From Microcaldota archaeon (GTDB lineage Archaea; Micrarchaeota; Micrarchaeia; Micrarchaeales; Micrarchaeaceae), in NCBI GenBank assembly GCA_021818545.1, contig JAKATX010000013.1:1-64000 (forward strand): DNA of 64,000 nt. Direction: 5' to 3'. Shown one piece after another: positions 1 to 8,092 of the stretch (position 1 is its first letter; every line of letters starts with the position of its first letter). The position numbers were made by a program, and so were the translations under genes. The notes beneath the pieces are model-generated. The model saw only the letters and a program-made list of their open reading frames with translations, made no database searches and was not told where the DNA came from.

Positions 1-765
1 GCGAAACTGTCGAACACTATAGCGGCAAATTCCAATACCGTCATATACCTTGGATTCGCCGCTACATCGAACAACCTGCTCAACAGTTCGGGCACGGCAG
101 GCATAGGCGAGGCCCCGCAGTTCGCCGGTGAGCCGTCTTATGGAGCGTACGACGACGGCGCCAGCGTCTTCAGCTTCTATGACAACTTCGCAGGAACTTC
201 ATTGAGCAGCAAGTGGAACAGTTATGGCAGCAGTTCTTATTCCGTAAATAATGGGATTAAAATTAATACCGGAAATGAGAATGGCATAGTTGAGAAGGTG
301 TCTTCTGTTTCAGACCCACAAATAATGGACTATTATGGCTGGAACGACCAACCATCTTCCTCAGGTAGCAATAGGTACTTTTATAATTCCCAGTCTAACT
401 CCAATGGAGGGACTAACAGTGGGGCTGATGACTATCTTTGGAACCAGCAAAACTCGGGAGTGACAGAGACATTTGACTTGTGGCAGTCACCGAACTCTTA
501 CCCACAGATAACCGCATCAAGTACGACACTGACGGGACAGACGCCGCACGTTTACACAATAACCGTGTCACTTAGCGGTGCAGCGGTGAGCCTTTACAGA
601 GATTATACGAGTTTTGGTAGCAGCGCATCAGTTGCAACTACGTATACATCTGGGTATTTTGGGATTGGATTAGCCGGAAGTGGCGGCACAGGGCAATTTG
701 TACAATGGTTTCGCACACGCGCATATCCTCCTGATGGCGTGATGCCTAGTGTAACTTTAGCGTAG
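1..765 (+). CDS. C-terminal part of a DUF2341-like surface protein (5' end outside window)
   Basis: The frame is open from base 1 to the TAG at 763-765, so only the last 254 residues are present. The sequence is rich in Ser, Asn, Gly and Thr, as in secreted archaeal surface proteins. A segment beginning FYDNFAGTSLSSKW and the closing stretch WFRTRAYPPDGVMPSV resemble the concanavalin-like half that follows DUF2341 domains. I infer an extracellular, possibly glycosylated binding or adhesion protein. A TTG lies inside the frame near 202 but is not a likely start, because the frame is coding-like upstream of it. No transmembrane segment is visible in the part seen. Confidence 0.6.
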   Translation, partial: AKLSNTIAANSNTVIYLGFAATSNNLLNSSGTAGIGEAPQFAGEPSYGAYDDGASVFSFYDNFAGTSLSSKWNSYGSSSYSVNNGIKINTGNENGIVEKVSSVSDPQIMDYYGWNDQPSSSGSNRYFYNSQSNSNGGTNSGADDYLWNQQNSGVTETFDLWQSPNSYPQITASSTTLTGQTPHVYTITVSLSGAAVSLYRDYTSFGSSASVATTYTSGYFGIGLAGSGGTGQFVQWFRTRAYPPDGVMPSVTLA

Positions 766-900
766 TAGTAAGCAAAATTAAGGGAAGAAACAAACCATGC
801 TTGTGTCTTTATATTATGCAAAAAGGCTTTGGAGCGAACGGCTTGATAGGTTAGGAGCAGTGCTTGACGATGAGAAACATACACGCTAAACGATAATTGA

Positions 901-1393
901 ATGGCACAGACAAACGATACGCGTAGGGAACTGGATATTACTAGGACATTTGATGCTTCGCTTGACATTGTATGGAGAGCATGGACGGATTCTAAGCTGG
1001 TCGCCAAGTGGTGGGGGCCAAGAGGCGTTACCAACCCTGTATGCGAAGTTGACGCGATGCCTGGCGGCAAGATAAACATAGTTATGCTAGCTGGCAAAGA
1101 GCTTGGACCTGCTGAGGGCATGAAATGGCCGATGATCGGCGTGTTCAAGGAAGTTACGCCACAAAGGCAAGCTTGTGATAGCTGCCGGTGCAGCAGACGA
1201 GGTGAATGATATATTTCTGGAAACTGAAGTCACAGTAAGTTTTGAGAAGTCCGAGGAGAAGACCAAGATTGACATACATATAGCAGTGATGAAGATTAAC
1301 GATATGAACAGGGCAATGCCGGCGCTCGAGGGAATGTAGATGGGATGGAACCAGCAGATAGACAAACTTGGGGAGTTCCTTGCCGCCCAGTGA
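901..1393 (+). pseudogene. Broken AHSA1/SRPBCC-domain protein gene
   Basis: The first 88 codons read as an AHSA1-type START-fold protein (ITRTFDASLDIVWRAW, then KWWGPRGVTNPV). At about 1163-1167, in CACAAAGG, the homologous reading moves to the next frame and continues GKLVIAAGAADEV through TVSFEKSEEKTKIDIH. It then meets a TAG at 1337-1339, where family members have an acidic residue before MGWNQQIDKLGEFL. The final TGA is at 1391-1393. One extra A plus one nonsense change explains everything. The intact family consists of small ligand-binding or stress proteins of about 150 residues. A sequencing error could explain the frameshift but not easily both lesions. Confidence 0.75.
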
Positions 1394-1462
1394 ACGGACT
1401 GTGGATTTATGCAGGCATAAACAAAAAGTCACTATGAGATAGAACACCTGAGCTTTATGCAT

Positions 1463-1472
1463 TGCTTATAAA
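1463..1472 (+). promoter_or_regulatory. TATA box before FKBP gene
   Basis: GCTTATAAAT lies about 40 bp before the ATG at 1506. Transcription would start near 1493-1496, giving a short leader that contains a GTGA element just before the start codon. Confidence 0.45.
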
Positions 1473-1505
1473 TTTGATCCCAATAATACTTCGTGAAGTG
1501 AGCGG

Positions 1506-2099
1506 ATGGAAATTTCAAAAAATGACGCAGGCAAGGATGCAAAGGCAGATGGCACAAAAGGCAAGAAGGCCAAGGAGAAGTCCAAAATGACGCCAAAGGT
1601 GGTTATTGCGGTAGTAGTACTGGCTGCAATAGTGATTGTGACATATTTTGCGATTGGAAATGCCCTTGGGCAAACCGTGCAAAATGGTGACACTGTCCAA
1701 GTCAATTATACTGGGATGTTTACCAATGGCACCATATTCAGCTCCAACATAGGCGTGCAAAACAGCACTCCGCTACAGTTTAAGGTAGGGGCAAATCAGG
1801 TCATACAAGGATTCGACCAGGCAGTCATAGGCATGAGGGTAGGCCAAGAGAAGAACATCACCATACCGGTAAACGAAGCGTACGGGCCAGTTAATCCTGC
1901 ATTGTTCATAGATATTCCAACAAACACTTTGGAAACAGAACTCAATGCCACGCCAACTATCGGCATGTCTATACAGGACAGCAATGGCGCGCATGGCATT
2001 ATTACTGCAGTAAATTCAACACACACAACTATTGATTTCAATTCGCCGCTTGCTGGCAAGACATTGGTCTTCAAGATAGTTGTGGTAAGCATAACGTAG
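1506..2099 (+). CDS. Membrane-anchored FKBP-type peptidyl-prolyl isomerase
   Basis: This 197-residue protein has a lysine-rich N terminus (residues 1-30), one transmembrane helix (about 31-54) and an FKBP domain from about residue 60. The domain opens with GDTVQVNYTG, continues with a QGFDQAVIGMRVGQEKNI core and AYGPVNPALF, and carries an inserted segment like the IF domain of SlyD-type archaeal FKBPs. It should catalyse proline isomerisation and act as a folding helper on the outer face of the membrane. The orientation is inferred from the lysine-rich side staying inside. The start is the ATG following a GTGA element. Confidence 0.85.
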   Translation: MEISKNDAGKDAKADGTKGKKAKEKSKMTPKVVIAVVVLAAIVIVTYFAIGNALGQTVQNGDTVQVNYTGMFTNGTIFSSNIGVQNSTPLQFKVGANQVIQGFDQAVIGMRVGQEKNITIPVNEAYGPVNPALFIDIPTNTLETELNATPTIGMSIQDSNGAHGIITAVNSTHTTIDFNSPLAGKTLVFKIVVVSIT

Positions 2100-2112
2100 C
2101 GCAGATCGCAAT

Positions 2113-2122
2113 GCTTATTATA
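2113..2122 (+). promoter_or_regulatory. TATA box for the secreted protein gene at 2148
   Basis: TTATTATAAAATC is centred about 29 bp before the ATG at 2148, so the transcript is probably leaderless or nearly so. Confidence 0.45.
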
Positions 2123-2147
2123 AAATCTAGGCATCCAAGTGCAGAGT

Positions 2148-2834
2148 ATGAATAAGGCTATACTGATAGGGTTTGTTGGCATGGCTATCGTAGCTATCGC
2201 AGTATATGCATCAAATGTAGGCGCTTTGAATGCAGGGGCCAAAAACGTCACTTTTAGCAATGGCTTAAGCCTTATTATAGCCATAAACGCTACGCATCTA
2301 AGCCAAAATCAGAGCATATATGTCGATTTACGGCTTAACAATACGACAGAGCATGCAATAAACCTTAGTTCTAGTAACGCATGGCCCAACGTAGATGGGT
2401 TGGATTTGCCGCTCTCCGACGCCGCTGAATTCTGCTCGGGAACGATGCAACGGTATGCCATCAAGTTATCGCTTTTTAGGGGCTATTACACATTTAGGAA
2501 CATAAGCTCGGCGACTGGTTCATTGCGTTTGTATCCCGCGTTTGAAAGGCACTTTATATTGCCTACTTGCCCAATTATGGAATCATACAGTGTGCCGATT
2601 GGCTACTCGTTTATGCCGCTGGGTGACATGGCCGTTGTGCATGCCAACAGAGTCTCATACGGTGACGGCGTAAACACTACTATATATTTCAATGAGACCA
2701 TCAATTACAATATAACTGCGATTGGTTACATGTTATCTAATGGTACCGTGGCCAGCTTCGGTCCGGGCACCTACACGCTCGTTGGGGCAGACCAGTGGGG
2801 CAGCGTGGCGATTGTGCATTTTGAAGTGGTATGA
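2148..2834 (+). CDS. Secreted or membrane-anchored protein of unknown function
   Basis: The frame can be opened at a GTG at 2139. I prefer the ATG at 2148 because it puts a hydrophobic segment (KAILIGFVGMAIVAIAVYA) right at the N terminus and sits about 29 bp from a TATA box. The remainder, about 200 residues, is beta-rich and holds many N-x-S/T sequons, as expected of an exported archaeal glycoprotein. Two Cys near the middle could form a disulphide. No family is recognised. It is convergent with thrC, with only 9 bp between stop codons. Confidence 0.6.
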   Translation: MNKAILIGFVGMAIVAIAVYASNVGALNAGAKNVTFSNGLSLIIAINATHLSQNQSIYVDLRLNNTTEHAINLSSSNAWPNVDGLDLPLSDAAEFCSGTMQRYAIKLSLFRGYYTFRNISSATGSLRLYPAFERHFILPTCPIMESYSVPIGYSFMPLGDMAVVHANRVSYGDGVNTTIYFNETINYNITAIGYMLSNGTVASFGPGTYTLVGADQWGSVAIVHFEVV

Positions 2835-2843
2835 GACTGACGC

Positions 2844-4109
2844 TCATGATTCCAGCGCTTTCTTTATCTTATCGATGTCCCCATCTACTTCTATCGGAGG
2901 ATTCATAAATGCGGGCCTTATTTTCTTTAGTTCATTTGTGTGGTATCCCACAGTAGTGATTGGATCCTTTAGTATATTTCCAGTAAGTATGCACACTACA
3001 TTTTGTCCTTCTTTTATTACGCCGTTCTTCCTAAGCTTCTTGGCCCCTGCCAAAGACGCTGCTGAGGCCGGTTCGCAACCTATCCCGCTTGAGTCTATCA
3101 TGGCCTTTGCATCTAGTATCTGGTTGTCAGAAACTTTCTCTACCACTCCATTTGTCATCTTTATTGCCTTGATAGCCTTCTTCCAACTTACAGGGTTGCC
3201 TATTTTTATAGCACTGGCTATTGTATCAGGATTGTCAACCCTAACTAATTCATGCAATCCACTTTTCCATAGCTTGTAAAATGGAGCAGCGCCCTCGGAT
3301 TGTATGGCGGCTATCCTAGGCATTTTCTCTATTAACCCGAACTCTTTGAGCTCAGAAAGCGCTTTTCCCATTGCAGCGGTATTTCCTAGATTTCCAGCAG
3401 GCAGGACAATCCAGTCTGGGCTATCCCACTTCATCTGCTGTATGAGTTCAAATGTTATTGATTTCTGCCCTTCTATCCGCCATGGATTTACCGAATTCAA
3501 TATGTACATTTTAAGGCTAGATGCAGCTTCTTGTATAAGGCGCATCGAGTCATCGAAGTTGCCTTTTACTTGTACGACTTTAGCTCCGTAAGCAATTGTC
3601 TGTGCGAGTTTTCCGTAAGCTATCTCGCCGGACGGTATAAACACAACGGCCTTCAACCCAGCGAGCGCGGCATATGATGCGAGGGATGCAGATGTATTTC
3701 CAGTGGAAGCGCAGCAGACTATTTTCGCACCGATTCTGACAGCCTCTGAAACGCCCACAGTCATTCCCCTGTCCTTGAATGATCCTGTCGGATTTTCGCC
3801 TTCGTGCTTCATGTAAAGATTTTTTATCCCTGCATATTCCGATGTCTTTGTGTGGGAGTATAGCCTTGTGTTGCCCTCCCACCTTGACACTATGCACTTG
3901 TTTGGAATGGATTTGTGCACTAGTTCCTTGAATAACCATACTCCACTGTCATACGGAAAACCCCTTGCGGCAGCTCTTTTGTCCAGTTCGCGTACGGATA
4001 TATTGATATGATCCAAACGCACCTCTAGCAATCCGCCACATTCGCACTGCCATATATCCGCAGGGCGGTATTCGGCTCCGCAGTCTATGCATACGAGTGA
4101 GGTAGACAT
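2844..4109 (-). CDS. thrC: Threonine synthase
   Basis: A PLP enzyme of 421 residues that converts O-phosphohomoserine to threonine, the last step of the pathway. The PLP lysine is K112 in the GSFKDRG motif, and the phosphate-binding loop reads PAGNLGNTAAMG near residue 240. The N terminus has a zinc-ribbon-like Cys set (C7, C10, C22, C24), common in archaeal threonine synthases. It is the last gene of the ask-asd-hom-thrB-thrC operon, 4 bp after thrB. Length is typical. Confidence 0.93.
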   Translation of the reverse strand: MSTSLVCIDCGAEYRPADIWQCECGGLLEVRLDHINISVRELDKRAAARGFPYDSGVWLFKELVHKSIPNKCIVSRWEGNTRLYSHTKTSEYAGIKNLYMKHEGENPTGSFKDRGMTVGVSEAVRIGAKIVCCASTGNTSASLASYAALAGLKAVVFIPSGEIAYGKLAQTIAYGAKVVQVKGNFDDSMRLIQEAASSLKMYILNSVNPWRIEGQKSITFELIQQMKWDSPDWIVLPAGNLGNTAAMGKALSELKEFGLIEKMPRIAAIQSEGAAPFYKLWKSGLHELVRVDNPDTIASAIKIGNPVSWKKAIKAIKMTNGVVEKVSDNQILDAKAMIDSSGIGCEPASAASLAGAKKLRKNGVIKEGQNVVCILTGNILKDPITTVGYHTNELKKIRPAFMNPPIEVDGDIDKIKKALES

Positions 4110-4113
4110 TCGA

Positions 4114-5034
4114 TCAACCCAATGTTGTTGCGCCTGAATTGGATATGCTGCTTAATATTATTTCATGCTTTTCCTTGAATACCTGATCTATTTGTGCTAT
4201 CAGGTCATTCTTTGAATTGTTTGACCGGTCTCCGAGAATCAATACTGCTGGGCCGGCGCCGCTTGCCGCAACACCGTATCCGAGGCTGCTTGCAATCCTT
4301 TTTATTTCATCGAAATGCTTTAGTATGCCAGCCTTTGCCCTTGCGGGCTCTATAATCTTGTCGTCCATCGATTTTATAAGCATCTCTACGTTGCCATCAA
4401 GCATTGAACATATCAATGAGGATAGGCACTGGAGATTATCCTGTGATGAAATCCGGCTAACCATGTCAGGCAGCACACTTCTTGCAGCTTTTGTCGATAT
4501 TTTGCCCTCTTCTGGTGCTATTATTATAGCATCTAGTGTTTTTGGCGCATTTATTTTCTTTATTTTGATAGGGTTTCTTGAAAATACTATGGTGAAACCG
4601 CCAAATATGGCAGGCGTGACATTATCATAATGTGGCGTTCCAGCTGCGATTTGCTCCCCGAGCGCGGCGTATTTGACTATTGATTCGTCATCAAGTTTTA
4701 GATCGAACAGTTTGTCTATCGCATATGCGATTCCTGCTGCACTTGCTGCGCTGCTGCCCATGCCGCCCCCTGGCCTTATCTGCTTGTTTATCATTATGTC
4801 CAACGGCCCGAACCCGAAATCTTGCCTCATTTTGCTTACTACCGGACCGCATGTATTTTCTGACATGTTTTCGGGAACGCTGTATTTCCCGATTGACTTT
4901 ATCGTATCTGCTCCTGATACTGAAACTTCCATTTCATCAAAAGGACGCTCCAGAGCGATTCCACATATGTCAAAACCTGAACCAAGATTGGCCGACGTTG
5001 CAGGTACCTTGATCTTTATTTTATCCATGTCCAC
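4114..5034 (-). CDS. thrB: Homoserine kinase
   Basis: A GHMP-family kinase of 306 residues that phosphorylates homoserine with ATP. The opening VPATSANLGSGFD motif and the glycine-rich ATP loop RPGGGMGSSAASA (residues 87-99) are diagnostic, and the C-terminal GASGAGPAVL-type motif appears as AASGAGPAVLILG. The start overlaps the end of hom by 14 bp, pointing to translational coupling. Its product is the substrate of the adjacent thrC product. Confidence 0.93.
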   Translation of the reverse strand: MDMDKIKIKVPATSANLGSGFDICGIALERPFDEMEVSVSGADTIKSIGKYSVPENMSENTCGPVVSKMRQDFGFGPLDIMINKQIRPGGGMGSSAASAAGIAYAIDKLFDLKLDDESIVKYAALGEQIAAGTPHYDNVTPAIFGGFTIVFSRNPIKIKKINAPKTLDAIIIAPEEGKISTKAARSVLPDMVSRISSQDNLQCLSSLICSMLDGNVEMLIKSMDDKIIEPARAKAGILKHFDEIKRIASSLGYGVAASGAGPAVLILGDRSNNSKNDLIAQIDQVFKEKHEIILSSISNSGATTLG

Positions 5035-6085
5035 ACCTCCTAAGGCATTCCAGCGCCATTTTTAAGTTGCCAGCTACGCGACTTGCAGTGGCGTCCCCAC
5101 CGGCCCCTGGACCGGATAGGAATATACTGAATTCGCTGCCGTTTGCCTTGCCTTTTATCTCTATTGCGTTGTTTACGCCTTCTATTTTAGCGAATTGATC
5201 GTTCGAATCTAATATTGTTGGGGCTACTGAAGCAGTAATTCTGTCGCCTTTCCTTTCAATGCTGCATATGAGCTTAACACTCTTCCGATTTTTCTTGAGT
5301 TTCCTGATGTATTCGCTTTTTATCCCATCAATCCCGATGTGACCCTCCGATATGCCTTTCAAACGCACTTGGCCTACGCTTATTTTCCTGCCGAATAGCC
5401 TATAACATAAGCCAACTGCTTTAAGTGCGGAGTCGTGGCCCTTTATGTCATATTCGTAGTTGGCTTCGGCGTAGCCCATGCGCATCGCTTCGGACAACGC
5501 CCCATCGAATTGCTTCTCTTCTAATAGCCCTAGAATATAGTTGCTGGAACCGTTCAGTATGGCCCTGACACTGGATATCTTTATGTTCATTCCATTCATA
5601 ATCTCAAATACTGGTATGCCACCCATGACGCTAGGTCCATCCAGGAACAATGCACCATGTTTCTTTGCTGCATTCTCTATTTCCCTTAATGCGCTTACGG
5701 ATCTGAGATGATTTTTTGAAGATACAACCACATTTATCCCGTTCTCCAGAGCGCGGACAACTTCCTGGAAACCGGGCTCTCCTGTTTCTATATTAGTTGG
5801 GGTCAGATCGATGAGTATGTCAGGTGTTGCTATGTCAATCGCGCCTTTCATGTTTATGTTCCTGAATCCGGCAAATCCTGAGAGGTTTTTATATGTGGTT
5901 TTATGATCAAGCAGGCTTTTGGCTTTGATGCCATTCTTGTTTATTACTGCACCACTGCTATCTATCGCAGCAACGAGCAACATATCAATGTCTTTATCTG
6001 CGGCCCATCTTTCTAGCTGACCCCACATTTTAAGCAGACCCTTCCCAACGTTGCCCAGACCAGCGATTGCTATCTTAGATTTCAT
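5021..6085 (-). CDS. hom: Homoserine dehydrogenase
   Basis: A 354-residue NAD(P)-dependent enzyme reducing aspartate semialdehyde to homoserine. The N-terminal Rossmann loop is GLGNVGKGLL, and the catalytic domain contains LNGSSNYILGLLEE and AEANYEYDIKGHDSALK, with the key Asp and Lys of the family. The protein ends after the catalytic fold and has no C-terminal ACT domain, so allosteric threonine inhibition is not expected. It overlaps asd by 4 bp and thrB by 14 bp. Confidence 0.92.
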   Translation of the reverse strand: MKSKIAIAGLGNVGKGLLKMWGQLERWAADKDIDMLLVAAIDSSGAVINKNGIKAKSLLDHKTTYKNLSGFAGFRNINMKGAIDIATPDILIDLTPTNIETGEPGFQEVVRALENGINVVVSSKNHLRSVSALREIENAAKKHGALFLDGPSVMGGIPVFEIMNGMNIKISSVRAILNGSSNYILGLLEEKQFDGALSEAMRMGYAEANYEYDIKGHDSALKAVGLCYRLFGRKISVGQVRLKGISEGHIGIDGIKSEYIRKLKKNRKSVKLICSIERKGDRITASVAPTILDSNDQFAKIEGVNNAIEIKGKANGSEFSIFLSGPGAGGDATASRVAGNLKMALECLRRCGHG

Positions 6086-7104
6086 ATATAGCCCTTTGAA
6101 ACAAGTAATTCGGCGTCCAGTATGCCGACCCCTGCGGCACCGCGGACTAGATTGTCACCAACTACCTGATACGCGATACTCTTGCTATTCAAGCCTTTCC
6201 TTATCCTGCCTACTGTGACAGCCATGCCGCTAGCATCAAGGTGCGGCTGTGGCCTATCTTGCTCGCCTCTCACTATGATTGGATGCTTCAGCCCGGAAGG
6301 CAGGTTTGGCAGACCGACAAAATCCGTTAACTCGCGCCTGGCGCATTCTGGGTCTATCCTTTCCCCGAATTCTATATGGACGGATAGCGTATGCCCGTTG
6401 AGCACAGGCACCCTATTGCATGAGCCGAATATTTCCATGCTGCTCATTTTTATGCTGCTGCCCGTGAATTTGCCGAATATCTTCCTTTGCTCCATTTCCA
6501 ACTTTTCTTCCTCCCCCGGAATATATGGTAGGATATTCCCAATCGCTTCCAGCGATGCCAACCCTGGATGGCCGGCGCCGCTTAATGCCTGCATTGATGT
6601 GGCTATTATCCTCTTTATTTTGAATTTGTCAATTAACGGTTTTAGGGTGAGGGCTAGTATTATGGTAGTGCAGTTCGGATCGCACACAAGGCCGCCGCTT
6701 ATCGATTCCCTTTGCTTGTCCAGCATTACTATGTGCTCTGGGTTTACTTCAGGCACGATAAGAGGCACCTTCCTGTCCATGCGATTTGCGCTTGCCTTGC
6801 TTATTACAAGCTTCCCATCTTTCGCCAGCTTCCATTCCAAGGTCTTTGCGCTCTCCGATGGCAATGCTGAAAACACAACTTTGGAATCAATCCCATCGCC
6901 TAGCCCCTTGAGTTCTATGTCCTTTGCCTGACTTTTTATATCGGAAAAAACCGGCCTTGCCACCTCTGCAAATGGCTTTCCTTTTGATTTTTCTGATGCG
7001 ACTAGCTCGTTTATGCGGAAGTATGGGTGATTTTCCAGCAGCTCTATAAACTTCTGGCCGACTAGGCCGGTCGCACCTAGTATCGCTATGGGAATCTTTT
7101 TCAT
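6082..7104 (-). CDS. asd: Aspartate-semialdehyde dehydrogenase
   Basis: A 340-residue enzyme reducing aspartyl phosphate with NADPH. It opens with the nucleotide loop ILGATGLVGQKF, and the catalytic cysteine is C145 in DPNCTTIIL. A conserved SGAGHPGL stretch and a His in the HTLSVHIEF region also fit the archaeal/fungal branch of the family. It overlaps ask by 4 bp at the start and hom by 4 bp at the end, within the threonine operon. Confidence 0.93.
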   Translation of the reverse strand: MKKIPIAILGATGLVGQKFIELLENHPYFRINELVASEKSKGKPFAEVARPVFSDIKSQAKDIELKGLGDGIDSKVVFSALPSESAKTLEWKLAKDGKLVISKASANRMDRKVPLIVPEVNPEHIVMLDKQRESISGGLVCDPNCTTIILALTLKPLIDKFKIKRIIATSMQALSGAGHPGLASLEAIGNILPYIPGEEEKLEMEQRKIFGKFTGSSIKMSSMEIFGSCNRVPVLNGHTLSVHIEFGERIDPECARRELTDFVGLPNLPSGLKHPIIVRGEQDRPQPHLDASGMAVTVGRIRKGLNSKSIAYQVVGDNLVRGAAGVGILDAELLVSKGYI

Positions 7105-7871
7105 AGGCTTTCACTGGCATATATCACAGTACCGCTTTTATGAATGTTTTTGTCCTTATATGAAACGACGCGTGCTATTGTAGGAGCATTGAAGTAGGAT
7201 AATGCCTTCAATTGTATTATGGAGTAGGGCTTTTCGTATTTCCTTTGGCCATTGCTGCAAATGCGCATCAACTGGCCCAGAGACATCGAATCAACCTTCT
7301 TTCCATCTAGATACACGCCGTCCACATCGCTTACCTTTATTATTTCGTCAGCCGCTATGCACTTGGCTATCAGGAATGCGCTAAGGTCGCTGGAGCCCCT
7401 GCCCATGGTGCTTATCTCATTCTTCGCAGTCTTTCCCACAAAGCCAGGTATCACTATAACACGGCCGCCCCTTAACAATGGCACCAATTCTTTCCTGCAT
7501 ATCGCCCTTACCTTGTTTTCTAATGGGTTGGCATCGCCAAAATTTGAATCCGTTATTATTGGCCAAGATGGGCTCATAGGGTCGAAAAGTGTGTATTTTA
7601 TGCCGAGGTTTTCCAATTCAGCGGCAAGAAGCGACGCGCTTATTATTTCGCCGTAACTTAGAGCATGATCCCACGCTTTAGGATTGATTTTGCTGCCCAT
7701 ATCATTGAGTATGCCGATCAACGATGACGTCATATTGCCGGGTGCGGATACTACCACTATCATCTCGTTTGACTCTTGCTCCTTTGCTATCAATTTGGCG
7801 GCACGCCTTATCAGCTTGCCTGACGAAAGGCTCTTGCCGCCTATCTTAAGCACTATTCGCTTTTTTTGCAT
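7101..7871 (-). CDS. ask: Aspartokinase, catalytic domain only
   Basis: This amino-acid kinase begins the threonine pathway by phosphorylating aspartate. The first motif is VLKIGGKSL, followed by VVVSAPGNMTS and a GRGSSDLSAF motif near the middle. An upstream in-frame ATG exists at 7898, but the ATG at 7871 is chosen because a GGTG sits 8 nt before it. With 256 residues the protein has only the kinase fold. The regulatory ACT domains found in most aspartokinases are absent, so control by threonine would have to occur elsewhere; see the leader at 7966-8031. It is the first gene of the operon. Confidence 0.88.
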   Translation of the reverse strand: MQKKRIVLKIGGKSLSSGKLIRRAAKLIAKEQESNEMIVVVSAPGNMTSSLIGILNDMGSKINPKAWDHALSYGEIISASLLAAELENLGIKYTLFDPMSPSWPIITDSNFGDANPLENKVRAICRKELVPLLRGGRVIVIPGFVGKTAKNEISTMGRGSSDLSAFLIAKCIAADEIIKVSDVDGVYLDGKKVDSMSLGQLMRICSNGQRKYEKPYSIIQLKALSYFNAPTIARVVSYKDKNIHKSGTVIYASESL

Positions 7872-7921
7872 GTGATTTGCACCGCGTTTTTGAATCATGC
7901 GGATGCTAAGGTCTATGCTTG

Positions 7922-8021
7922 GCTAAATCTCAGAAAAACGAACAGAATTTTTTTATAACATTTTTCGGAGATCCAGCTAGCTAAGACTAGCATGTTGTAG
8001 CTGTTGTTTCTAAATCTCCGG
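7922..8021 (-). promoter_or_regulatory. Foldable leader RNA of the thr operon with two alternative pairings
   Basis: Read on the minus strand, CGGAGAT (8020-8014) can pair with ATCTCCG (7972-7966). Inside it, CAGCTA (8003-7998) pairs with TAGCTG (7979-7974), and GCTA (7991-7988) with TAGC (7983-7980) around loop GTCT. The 3' arm has a competing partner: GCTGGATCTC (7977-7968) can pair over 10 positions, including G-U pairs, with GAGATTTAGC (7931-7922), just after a run of five T. The two folds exclude each other, and the threonine codons lie in the 5' arm region. This is what an attenuator needs, although no classical hairpin plus long U-run is present. Confidence 0.5.
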
Positions 8022-8031
8022 CTAATGCCAT
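7987..8031 (-). CDS. Putative threonine-rich leader peptide of the thr operon
   Basis: A 14-codon reading frame, MALAGDLETTATTC, ends in TAG at 7987-7989. Four of 14 codons are Thr, all ACA, in two pairs. The ATG lies 26 bp downstream of a strong TATA box (8054-8061), so the transcript would begin at or next to the start codon, the usual leaderless arrangement in archaea. The frame overlaps a foldable RNA and lies 116 bp before ask. This resembles the logic of a bacterial thr attenuator, but no such system is assumed known here. The call is inference from position, codon content and structure. Confidence 0.5.
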   Translation of the reverse strand: MALAGDLETTATTC

Positions 8032-8053
8032 GGTCATATTATTGCCACATTGC

Positions 8054-8061
8054 TTTATAAA
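8054..8061 (-). promoter_or_regulatory. TATA box of the threonine operon leader
   Basis: TTTATAAA on the minus strand, preceded by a purine run (CAAAAAG) resembling a BRE, is centred 26 bp before the leader-peptide ATG at 8031. Confidence 0.6.
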
Positions 8062-8092
8062 CTTTTTGTAGAACATCTAAATCCAAATGGCT

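Noticed and set aside
603-1148. Long minus-strand frame opposite the DUF2341 and AHSA1 genes
   Set aside because: Overlaps two better supported reading frames and has no recognisable domain.
7950-7957. Second TATA box (TTATAAAA, minus) closer to ask
   Set aside because: Possible internal promoter, but the one at 8054-8061 is better placed for a leaderless start at the leader peptide; kept only as an alternative.
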